Shown: positions 9,919-20,328 of the stretch, in pieces
Layout: every line of letters starts with the position of its first letter
Numbering within the stretch: the first letter of the stretch is position 1
Assembly (NCBI GenBank): GCA_024704765.1
Contig: JAKMXF010000354.1
Span: 868,690-932,689 of the forward strand
Direction: 5' to 3'
Length of the DNA: 64,000 bases
DNA from: Oopsacas minuta
Taxonomy: Eukaryota; Porifera; Hexactinellida; Lyssacinosida; Leucopsacidae
Position numbers and translations under genes: made by a program
Notes under the pieces: generated by a model
Seen by the model: only the letters and a program-made list of their open reading frames with translations
Database searches by the model: none
Told to the model about the DNA's origin: nothing

Positions 9919-11207
9919 ATGGGTGTTGCAGCTAGTACAGGGAGAGAGGTACAGGTAAACCGTACCAGAGATGGGTTCCGCTGGGCTCTGAACAAAGCTT
10001 ACTCAGACATGTCCAAACTTGTGGGGGAGGGTGAGGAGAAGCAGGCTTCTAGAGAGATGTGTTTGGAGGATAGGATTATATTCCTAGAGTCAGAGAGTGT
10101 TAACATGAAACAGATCCTTGTAAGACAAACTTACGAGGTTCAGGAGATGGAGAGAGAACTGAAAGAAGAACAGAATAAAGCAAAACAACTAATGTTTGGT
10201 GAGTTAATTCATTCATAAAATATATTATTTAATTCTCTAAACATAGGCCAGCTTCCTTACGAATTATTACTCAACAGTCCTGAACAGCTTGAGGATTCTG
10301 GATCTCTTCTGGCTAGGAAGTTTCCTATGGCTACATTCATAGGCTGGTGAGGTTATTAATCCTATGTGAATATTGATATACGTGTAACCTCCACAAATGG
10401 GGTGTCAGGGACGCCAAAAATTGCTACTCCATTTCCTTATTTCTGCCAAATTCCCGTGTGGGACTAGGAATTTTGGGGGATTTTCACTCCGTTTCCACAG
10501 GCCCCGTTTACGGAGGTTCACCTGTATATGTATATTTCTATAGTGACATAATCAATTTCAGTAAACTCTGCTCTCTGCTCTCCCCCCAGGATATGATAAC
10601 TCTACTCGATAAAATACACATAGCAGTAGCTAGTGCATTCTCTGACGAGTGTATTTATATTATGGAGAGAGCTTCTGAGAGGTGTTTAGCTGTATCAGGG
10701 CTAGTTGAGGTTACAGACGGTGGTAATAACCGAAAACAGAGATCACCCGATACAAATGTTCCCAGTACACACGCTGCAAGGCTAGCTACAGCTGCCCTGA
10801 AGCTATTGAGTAATATAACAGCTGTTAAGGTGCCCAAATACCCTCGTTCCATGTTACAATTAAGAGTAGCTCTTCACTCCGGGGCCTGTCATGGAGGGGT
10901 GGTAGGTCTCCAGAACATTTCTCTGTCACAAATCCCTCACTATCATATATTCGGTACTGCCGTAGACTTCACTCGCTATCTCTCCTCTACCAGTCTCCCT
11001 CTACAGATTAGAGTAAGTTCCGCTTGTCATCAGCTGATCTCTTCTGATACTGATTTCATATTTGAGAGATGTCCTGATTATGCAGCTCCTAATGGGCATA
11101 ACATTGAGTCATTTTGGTTGCTAGACAAGAAAGGTTTAGACATTAACCTTCCATCACAATTTGATGCTCTACCCTTATCTGAGTGTAAAGATATTTTCAA
11201 TTTTTAA
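9919..11207 (+). CDS. Degenerate nucleotide cyclase-domain protein, possibly N-myristoylated
   Basis: Three exons are seen: 9919-10197, 10246-about 10339/10345, and 10501-11207. The C-terminal about 230 residues form a class III cyclase homology domain: VYVYFYSDIINFSKLCSLLS, AARLATAALKLL, LRVALHSGACHGGVVGL and HIFGTAVDFTRYLSS. The first metal-binding Asp (YSDI) is present. Where active cyclases have the second Asp (GDAY), this protein has ASERCLAVSG, and the transition-state Asn is Asp (AVDFTR), so it is probably inactive or altered. The N-terminus MGVAAST fits a myristoylation site and is followed by a coiled-coil helix (EVQEMERELKEEQNKAKQ), the signalling-helix position of guanylate cyclases. 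The exon 2-3 junction is unresolved: the good GTGAGG donor at 10346 breaks frame, while a GC-AG splice at 10340 keeps it. Confidence 0.68.
10378..10425. repeat. Interspersed repeat fragment in cyclase-gene intron 2
   Basis: The string GTGTAACCTCCACAAATGG plus GTGTCAGGGACGCCAAAAA recurs with few changes at 42532-42575, inside STXBP4 intron 1. Two separated intronic copies indicate a transposable-element fragment, probably another MITE. Element ends are not clear. Confidence 0.5.
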
Positions 11208-11296
11208 CCTATTTTACACACGAATCACTTAAATATTCAATATTCAATTATTAATAGAATTTTTGTATATTTCTAGCAAATATTTGTCATTGATAA

Positions 11297-14200
11297 ATGG
11301 CAGAAAATTCACACAATGATCATTCCAATGAACTTCTATCCGGAGAGCACTTCCAATCTGGATTTATTCCTAACCAGGGACTAGAGATATTGTCTCCTTA
11401 CTCCACTACCCAGGAGTTCTCTCACCCAGGGGACAAGGAGAAAGACGGGGATACGCTAAGACAGATGTTATCCGGGAGTGGAGACTCTAAGGGCACTGGA
11501 CATCACGGAACGATTACAGGCAATCAACAACAGGCCTACATGGCTGCTATACAACAGCAGCAGCAGCAGCAGCAGCAGCAGATGGGGATGGGAGGAGCAG
11601 GAGGACTCATGGGCGTTGGGCCAAAAGGACAAGGCATGATGCAATCAATACACTCCATGCAGTCTCCTCACCACTACCCGACACCCCCCTCACACCACCC
11701 AATACCTCCCGGAAGTTACCGTCCTTATAGAGTATTCTCCAAACCAATGATGGAACAATATAGAGCACAGATGTGTGCTTATAGATATCTGGCTGATAGA
11801 AAACCTGTACCAGAACAAATGCTACAGCTGACTGCAGGTCGCTATGGACAAGTTCCTCCTACAGATCCAAACAGGATGTTAGGGAACCCCCCCATGAGTC
11901 GATACACCCCCAGACCTCAACTTAACTCTGCTCCAGGTTCAGTTGATTGGCTCGGGTCTCTTGGATATGGAGGAGACAACACCTCTTATGAACCTGTCCC
12001 AAATGTTACTGTGTCCTCAAGCTCTGTGATTCCCTCTGTCTCTAATCAATCGACTACTACCCCTGATCTGAAGCTCCCTCAGCCCATCCCTCCTTCCCTC
12101 CCTAAGCCATCTCCTGATACTCTTGCTCCCTCTAAATCGATCCTCCCAGTCACCTCTCCCTCTAAATATGTCTCCGCTCCCTCCTCTAAGACACCTCCCA
12201 ATAAGATCACATCACCCGATTACCCAGCTCAGCAGCAAACTCAACAACAATCCCAGCAACAATCACAAAATCAACAACAGCAACAAACACCTATATCACA
12301 ATCACAACAACCCACACGACAACAACCTCAAGTTAGAGTAACGACCTTAAAAATACCTCAGGGTATAGATCCTGCTGAACTTATAATGGAGAGAGAGAAG
12401 AGACTCAAGGGCCGTATATCTCAACGGATAGAACAGCTGACCATGGAATCACAGCAAGAAGAGATGAATATCAGCTCTCGTATAGAGTTGAAGGGATTGA
12501 GACTGTTGACATTTCAGAAAGAACTCCGATATGACATAATCCAGCTAATGAATAGAGAGACTACGCTAGAGACAGCCCTCAATCTGAGAGTTTATAAGAT
12601 ACCGAAGAGACAGACACTAAAAGATGCAACAAACACTGAACGGCTAGAGAAGTTCCATAGAAAAGAAGTTGAGATAAAACACAGACAGGAGCATGAGAAT
12701 TTCCTGACTGAACTGATGACTCACACGAAAGATTTCCGTGAATTCCACAAAGGTGTTCAGGTAAGAATTAGCAAGCTTAAACGAGATGTAGTGCAATATC
12801 ATGACAGAATTGAGAAAGAGCAGAAGAGAGTGGTAAAAGAGAGAATGATGAAGTTGATGGCAGAAGACGATGAAGGATACAAGAAACTGATTGATGAGCA
12901 GAAGAATAGAAGACTTGCTTTCCTGCTGAAACAGACTGATGAGCATATAGAAATGATGAGACAGCTGGTTATGGAGCATCAGAGCAATCAGAAGAGAGTT
13001 AGACGAGATCAGAGACGTAAGCAAAGAGTATTAGCTCGTTTGTCTAGTCAGGGACAGGGGAATGATGAGTTGAATAAAGTACGGATTCCTGTGAGGTGTC
13101 TGGCCTCTGGTCTCAAAAAAGAGGGACAAGATGCTCCTCTGTTTGATGACCTGGAACAATTCTTGGAGGATAATCCAGGCTGGGAAGTGTTAGATTCTGA
13201 CGGGGAGGGATCAGACGGAGAGGACAAAATGTCTGACGTGATGGAGAATTCAATAGAGGCAGAGGTAAGACCTAGTGTAGGAGGGGAGAGTGATCATGAG
13301 GATAATAATGAATCTACAATAAGAGCTGCTAGTAAGCGAGTAGAGATTGATGATGATTATGTAAAGAAGGGAAGTAAGGGAGGAGAAGGATCGAGCTACT
13401 ATTCACTAGCTCATAGCTATCAGGAAGAGATTAAAGAACAACCCTCCTCTCTAACCGGAGGTACTCTCAAGGAATATCAGGTCAAAGGATTGGAGTGGTT
13501 AGTCTCTCTTTACAATAATAATCTGAATGGTATCCTAGCTGATGAGATGGGGTTAGGCAAAACTATACAGACAATAGCATTATTCACTTATCTTATGGAG
13601 AAGAAGGGTGTTAATGGACCTCATCTGGTCGTTGTTCCTCTGTGTACTATTTTCAATTGGTGTATGGAGTTCAAAAAATGGGCACCAAAGATCCTATTTA
13701 TTGGTTACAAGGGTGATCCACAGGTTCGAAAAAGTTACCAGCATTGTATCAGGTATGTTCACATTCCAGATACCAATACATGTCGCTAAGTAAATATTCA
13801 TTCTCTCTCTTTACATTTACAGAGCTGGTAAGTTCAATGTCCTTATAACAACATACGACTACGTCATGAAAGATAAAGCATTTCTTAGCAAGATACAGTG
13901 GAAGTATATGATAATTGACGAGGGACATAGAATGAAGAACAGACACTGTAAACTAACACAAATCCTCAATCAGTATTATTTAGCTCCACACAGGGTGTTG
14001 TTATCTGGTACTCCTATTCAGAACAACCTACCTGAGTTATGGGCTCTCTTAAACTTCCTACTTCCTTCTATCTTCAAGTCCTGTACATCTTTTGAGCAAT
14101 GGTCAGTTTGATAAACAAGTATTGTTTTGTACAATAGAGTTCACATTGCTTATTCCCAAGTCATATTTTGCACGATTTCCCTTGCTAATACTTTGCAATA

Positions 14201-16443
14201 TGAGGAATTATTTCCAATACAAAATGAACTCTAAAGACCCTGAAAAATTGCTATTAGGCGAACACCGCTGTATATATGAGTATTTATAATATCCGTCCTT
14301 TAGGTTCAACGCTCCATTTGCTAATACAGGAGAGAAGTTGGAATTAAATGAGGAAGAGACCATTCTAATCATTAGACGTCTCCACAAGGCTCTGAGACCT
14401 TTCTTGCTCCGTCGACTCAAGAAAGAAGTTGAGACACAACTGCCAGATAAAGTGGAGTATGTTGTTAAGTGTGATATGTCTGCACTCCAGAAAGTTGTAT
14501 ATAAACAGTTACAGCATGGAGGATTAGTTGTTGATACAAACAAAGGAAAGTTCAAGAAACACAATCTGAATAATATTATTGTTCAGTTAAGGAAGTTATG
14601 TGATCATCCGTTCATGTTTGATCGTATTGAGACTTCTATTTGTCATCATATGGGATATGAGGGTGTAACTATCCCAAGTAACTCCCCGCTAATTTACAGG
14701 TATTTATTGCTGTTGTTAATACAACTAATAAAGCAGTGGTTCCTAACCTTTTCACCCATGTGGACCCTTCCCATAGGCTACAATACAAATTTGAGATCCA
14801 ATAGACCCCTTACAACAGTCCGTGGACCCCAGATTGGGAACCGCTGATTTATTGAATATACTGTGATAATTAATATTATTTTATAGAGCGAGTGGAAAGT
14901 TTGAGTTACTGGACCGTATCCTCCCCAAATTTCTAACCACCGATCATCGTGTACTTCTGTTTTGTCAGATGACAGAGCTAATGACTATCATGGAAGATTA
15001 TCTAACTTGGAAGGGATGGAAGGATCGCTACCTTCGTCTGGACGGTCACACCAAAGCAGATGACAGATTCAGACTGTTGGAAGATTTCAATAAACCCAAC
15101 AGCCCTTACTTCATATTCCTTCTCTCCACAAGAGCTGGAGGACTAGGCTTAAATCTACAATCAGCTGATACTGTAATTATATTTGATCTAGATTGGAATC
15201 CTCATCAAGACTTACAGGCAGAGGCCAGGGCTCATAGGATAGGACAATCTAATGAAGTTAGAGTTCTGAGACTAATTACTACTAATTCTGTAGAGGAGAA
15301 GATTCTAGCAACCGCTAAGTTCAAACTCAATGTAGATGTCAAGGTGAGTAACTTTGTTATTAGATTCTCACAATCATGATTACATTCTTTAATGGTTGCT
15401 AGGTAATACAAGCTGGAATGTTTGATAACAAGAGTACGCCTCGTGAGAGGAGAGACTTCTTAGTGACCCTGCTGGAGGACGAGCGTATCGAGGAGGAAGA
15501 GGATCCTATACCTGATGATGAGACGCTTAACAGAATGATAGCTCGCTCTGAGGAGGAGTTCCAGCTGTTCCAGAGGATGGACGGGGAACGTATCACCCGT
15601 GAATCAATGGATGAGGTATTACGTCATAGTTCACGACTAATGCAGGAAGATGAACTTCCTGACTATTTGCTTAGAGACACAGCTGAGCTGGTAGATTTGT
15701 CTGATGATAATGAAGACCAACAAGGGAAAGGACATCGGGTTAAAGATAAAGTTAATTACTGCGAGATTATATCTGAGAAGAAATGGTTGAAAGGTCTGAA
15801 TGACCCTCTTGACGAGCAAGACGATTCTCCTGTAAAGTCTAAGAAGAGGAAGACGGGTGACTCTTCTAATGAGGGTACACCGCCCCCCAAGAAGCAGCGG
15901 AAGAGACAGGCAGGTCGCCCTAAGATCTCCATGGATCTGATACGTGAAATGATGAAAATATGGCAAGAGGTAGTATACTACGAGGATGATGAAGGGAGGA
16001 GATTGAGTGATATTTTCATGGAGTTACCCTCTAAAAGAGAACTTCCTGATTACTACCAGATTATATCAGAACCTACCGATCTAAAGAAGGTTAAGAACAA
16101 AGTTCTGAAAGGTTTTTACAGAGACTGGGAAGAATTCGATCATATCATGAAAGTGTTATTTGCTAATGTCCGTCAGTACAATATGGAAACTTCTCGAATT
16201 TACGAGGATTCTAAGATATTAGAAGACGTATTTCTAAAAGCTAGAAATGAATTAGAAATGGGAGAAATAGATTCTAACGATCTACTTCCTGAGGTACAGC
16301 ATGAATTGGATTCTATCAGTACTCCTGCCAAGACCCCTACGAGCTCTAATCCAGGACCCAAGAAGAAGAGAGGGCGGCCTGGCAGACCCAGAAAGGTGAT
16401 TAATCCTGTTGAGTCGGATGACGATGATATGAGTTATATGTGA
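11297..16443 (+). CDS. SMARCA4: SWI/SNF chromatin-remodelling ATPase, Brahma/BRG1 type
   Basis: Five exons (11297-13752, 13823-14101, 14304-14699, 14887-15343, 15403-16443) join in frame with GT-AG introns to 1,542 aa, near the 1,590-1,650 of animal BRM/BRG1. Order: poly-Gln tract; QLQ motif (about 140-180, [20 protein letters not shown]); Q/P-rich linker; HSA helix (about 450-520); Snf2 ATPase from about 720 with [10 protein letters not shown] and DEGHRMKN; helicase C lobe (about 1075-1200); SnAC-like segment; bromodomain (about 1380-1480, with [16 protein letters not shown]); a C-terminal AT-hook ([12 protein letters not shown]). It is the catalytic subunit of nucleosome-sliding BAF complexes. 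Two oddities: motif VI reads [11 protein letters not shown] where the family has QAQDRAHRIGQ, and intron 3 contains a hAT-type MITE. It is co-orthologous to SMARCA2 and SMARCA4. Confidence 0.96.
14734..14846. mobile_element. hAT-type MITE inside SMARCA4 intron 3
   Basis: The ends CAGTGGTTCCTAACC (left) and ATTGGGAACCGCTG (right) are imperfect inverted repeats matching the CAGnGGTTCnnAACC terminus of hAT (Charlie-like) elements. At 113 bp it has no coding capacity. Flanking 8-bp sequences are only weakly alike, so the insertion looks old. It accounts for most of this intron's 187 nt; the other introns of the gene measure 59-202 nt. Confidence 0.7.
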
Positions 16444-16556
16444 ATTTTATTCTCAGGATTATGTATCATTTGTAGACTCTGAATTATGATGTCATTACTA
16501 ATAATTTTATTATTAATTTGTCAATTTATTTCTTGTATCATGGTGCTATTAGCTTA

Positions 16557-17626
16557 ATGTCTGACTATACGAAGAGACTACGCCCCAGAGTCAGCACAGG
16601 GATCAAGAGGTCCCTCTCCTCTTCATTCATCTCCAGGAGATTAGTCCCCAAAGTAAGTAAGATTAATAAAAAGAAACAAGTTAGGAAGAGAGCTATTCAG
16701 ACAAATATTCCAAATACAATGAATGAGATAGAAATAGCTCCCATAATAACAGAACCTATAGCTGCATTTGATATAAGTATACCTGTTGATAAATCAGCTG
16801 ATAAGCCTAAGAAGAAAATTACGAGAAAAAAGAGCAAATCAGTAGTACATAAACTCTTAAAGGAGGCTGGAATAGAAGATCCAGAAGCAGTCTGTGTCTG
16901 TCTGAAGGCAGGGATTAGTGCTGGTTGTATTAACTTTGAAATTCCCAATCCATTAGATCAGGTACTTGTAGTGAATGAACTGATTTAGTTTCATCATATT
17001 TATATTTATCATTTCCCTTTTCTAGATAATTCTCCAGTCTCAATGCTTTTTATGTGAAAATGAAATTGTAGTAAAAGTGAGGGATGTTCTTTATCAGGGT
17101 GCGACTGGAGGGAATTACTGGGGCGGATATGATAATGACGTCATTTGTCCTAAAAAAGGGTGTCAGGGGACTTACGTAGTTAGTCATATGTGTACTTTTC
17201 GCCCAAATCTGGATTATGGTAAATACTACAATCACTGTGATATTTGTCCGGGGTTTGGTAAATGTATAGGAGATTACAGGTAAGTACATTTGTATTAATT
17301 GTAACTACGTACTGTACTTTATACTGTTATTCTATAGAGAAAGTCATTGCTTGAGTTGTGGTGGCCATTATTTTGCTGGTAGTATGAGCCAGTTCAAATG
17401 TTCCAATTGTTATTCTGATTCTGAAGATGAAGGGAACGATGCTGGCATGTTTGGAGCTTTTTTTACCGACCAACCCTTATCCAAGAAGATACCAGTATTT
17501 TCCTATATTTATAAACAATCAGAAACTCTGAGATTCGATGTATTGAGTGATAACCCAGAATTAAGCATGTCTCCAGCCTTCCAAAACATAATCAACGACG
17601 AATCAAGCTCTAGTGAAATTGATTGA
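16557..17626 (+). CDS. Cys/His-rich putative zinc-binding protein, family copy A
   Basis: Exons 16557-16961, 17026-17279 and 17338-17626 join in frame to 315 aa. Exon 1 encodes a basic N-terminus (start MSDYTKRLRPR, later KPKKKITRKKSKS, a plausible nuclear signal) and a conserved module VCVCLKAGISAG...NPLDQ. Exon 2 carries likely metal ligands CFLC, CPKKGC, a lone C, and HCDICPGFGKC; exon 3 begins SHCLSCGGHYFAG and then CSNC. The tail is acidic and ends SSSSEID, typical of CK2 targets. The Cys/His spacing suggests two or three zinc sites. I do not recognise the family: it is not RING, PHD, B-box or C2H2 by spacing. It is first of three tandem paralogs; exon 1 is almost identical to copy B through gene conversion. 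Confidence 0.8.
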
Positions 17627-17807
17627 AGAAGATTCTCCACTATTTTACCCGATTGCTTAGTTCGTAAATTCAATGTGAATTTACCTTCAACACTTATCTG
17701 CCTTAACATTTCATATTTCAGTTATTCAGCTAACTTCTATTGAATTGTTCATTGATACTTTCTATTTATTTATTGAGTTACTACACGTACTATACTATTA
17801 GTATGTA

Positions 17808-18843
17808 ATGGCTGAGTATGCTAAGAGACTACGCACCAGGATTAACACGGGGGCCAAGAAGCCCTTAGTTTCATTGGCCTCGAGGAGATTAATCCCCAAA
17901 GTAAGTAAGATTAATAAAAAGAAACAAGTTAGGAAGGGAGCTACTCAGACAAATATTCCAAATACAATGAATGAGATAGAAATAGCTCCCATAATAACAG
18001 AACCTATAGCTGCATTTGATGTAAGTATACCTGTTGATAAATCAGCTGATAAGCCTAAGAAGAAAATTACGAGAAAAAAGAGCAAATCAGTAGTACATAA
18101 ACTCTTAAAGGAGGCTGGAATAGAAGATCCAGAAGCAGTCTGTGTCTGTCTGAAGGCAGGGATTAGTGCTGGTTGTATTAACTTTGAAATTCCCAATCCA
18201 TTAGATCAGGTACTTGTATTATAACCTGCATTAAATAACTCTATTTACTATTATCCTATCTAGATAATACTCCAGTCACAATGCTTAGTCTGTAATACCG
18301 AAATTATAGTAAAGGTTAGGGACATTCTTAATCAGGGTGCGACTGGAGGGAGCTACTGGGGCGGATATGATGATGATGTAATTTGCCCTAACAAAGAATG
18401 TCTGTATAGACATGTAGTTAGTCAAATGTGTACTTTTCAACCAGAACTGTGTGATGGTAAATTCTACAATCACTGTGAGTTTTGTCCGGGGTTTGGGAAA
18501 TGCATTGGAGACTTCAGGTAAGTATATTTTGTATTAATTGTTGTTACTGTACTTTACGCTATCATTCTATAGAGAGAATCATTGTTTGGATTGTGGTGGG
18601 CATTATTTTGCTGGTAGTATGGACCAATTCAATTGCTCAAATTGTTTTTCTGCACCTGAAGATGAAGGGAATGAAGCAGGCATGTATGGAGCTTACATGC
18701 CAATATTTTCCTATATTTATAGACAACCAGAGGCTCTGAAATTCGATGCTCTGAGGGATGATCCAGTATTAAGTGAATTAAGCCGGTCTCCAGCATACAA
18801 ATACATATTCAATGATGAATCTAGCTCTAGTGAAATAGATTGA
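17808..18843 (+). CDS. Cys/His-rich putative zinc-binding protein, family copy B
   Basis: Exons 17808-18209, 18264-18517 and 18573-18843 give 308 aa with the same exon phases as copy A. The start is MAEYAKRLRTR. The 3' three-quarters of exon 1 match copy A with three nucleotide changes, whereas introns, exon 2 and exon 3 are clearly diverged. Likely ligands are CLVC, CPNKEC, a lone C, HCEFCPGFGKC, HCLDCGGHYFAG and CSNC. One extra Cys occurs in PELCDGK. The tail again ends SSSSEID. The 3' flank resembles that of copy A, so the duplicated unit of about 1.25 kb includes the spacer. A three-fold tandem (GATTGCTTACCC-like) follows the stop near 18848-18882. Confidence 0.8.
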
Positions 18844-19057
18844 AGAATATTGCTTACCCGATTGCTTACCCGATTGCTTAGTTCGTGAATTCATTTGAAT
18901 TTACTTTCAACGAATATTTCCTTAACATTTCATATTTCAGTTATTCAGCTAAGTTCTATTGAATTGTTCATTGAGACTTTCTATTAATTTATTACATCAA
19001 TCAGCTGTTATTGTTTAGATTGTTTACTATTAATTGTTTATTCTTAGCACACAATTC

Positions 19058-20112
19058 ATGTCGGAATATTTACAAAGACTTCGTCCGAGACCTTGCATTC
19101 CTAAAATGCATTTAAAGGCTGTCCCTTCAAAGAGAAATCTGACACAAGAAACTGATAAACAAGTGATAAATAAGAGAATAAAATTAACTAAAAAGACAAA
19201 GTTTAACGTTAAATCAGTTAAGAAATATTCAAATTCCTCGTCTGTCACTGAGATTACACCGTCAGCAGAAATACTGCCCCCTCATAAGAGGAAGATAATA
19301 TCAAAAGCTGAAGTAAATAAAGATCTGATTCATGCTGGTGTTAGAGATGTAGATGACGTGTGTCTCTGTCTGAAGGCTGCTCTCAGGAAAGGCTATTATT
19401 CTCTGAAAGGAAAGAATCCACTTAACCAGGTAACATTGATCTCTATACCCCTGGGGAAACAAAAATTATTACGTACTAACTGAGTTTTCCTGTATTCATA
19501 ATTATTAATATACTATTCATTTCTAGGTGATACTAACTCAATTCTGTCCCATATGTACCAAAGATGATCCTATTATAGTTAAGCTAGATGATGTCCTATA
19601 CCAGTCTAACAGGGGTAATTTCTACTGCGGATTTGAAAGTGAGGTAGAGTGTACTGGCTGTGAAACTCAGCTAGCTGTTAAGGGTATTTGTAGAGGCTGT
19701 CCGGTACTTAATTCTGGCAAACAGTATAATCATTGTGAGATGTGTCCTGGCTTTGGAAAGTGTATAGGAGATTACAGGTATATATGCATGACTGATAATA
19801 GAGTATAGATTGTATTAATTAATTTTAACTAGGAATAGTCATTGTGATAGTTGTGATAGACACTACTTTGCTGGATGTCTAGGAGAATATACCTGTAGTC
19901 TCTGTTATACTACAGACGGGGATAGCGATGGAGATTCTATTTTTGAGTTTTCTCAACAGAAAACCGTTCCAACTAAGTCTATATACTATTACTTATACAA
20001 AAAACAAGATCCTTCAATGAAGGCTCAGGTTCGGAATATCATTAATATGATACAAGGGCCAGATTGGCCCAATACTGATGTCTTGGATTCATCGGATAGT
20101 AGTGACAGCTAA
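19058..20112 (+). CDS. Cys/His-rich putative zinc-binding protein, family copy C
   Basis: Exons 19058-19429, 19527-19777 and 19833-20112 give 300 aa with identical splice phases to A and B, but the sequence is far more divergent. Conserved features mark what the family keeps: the N-terminal MSEYLQRLRPR, the module VCLCLKAALRKG...NPLNQ, ligands CPIC, CTGC, CRGC, HCEMCPGFGKCIGDYR, HCDSCDRHYFAG and CSLC, and an acidic Ser/Asp tail ending SSDSSDS. Residues kept across all three copies (CPGFGKCIGD, HYFAG) are probably structural. This is the oldest branch of the local array. Function unknown. Confidence 0.78.
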
Positions 20113-20328
20113 GCTTTATTCACGTAGTTAGTAACCATATCACTTCAATCTCTAATATGCAAATCCGCGATTTCAGTTCCATTTATTATTCATTGTTTTC
20201 AGTTAACTGACTTATATCACAAATATGAGATTATTCTGAGCAGAAATGAGGTAAAATTACAAATTATGAGCACAATTAAAATACGATAAATGCTATATAC
20301 GTAATATTACAATAAAAGAGCCAAGTAA

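Noticed and set aside
16444-20328. Cys-rich array as a retroviral or transposon nucleocapsid remnant
   Set aside because: No CCHC knuckle spacing, no reverse transcriptase or integrase nearby, and all three copies keep introns.
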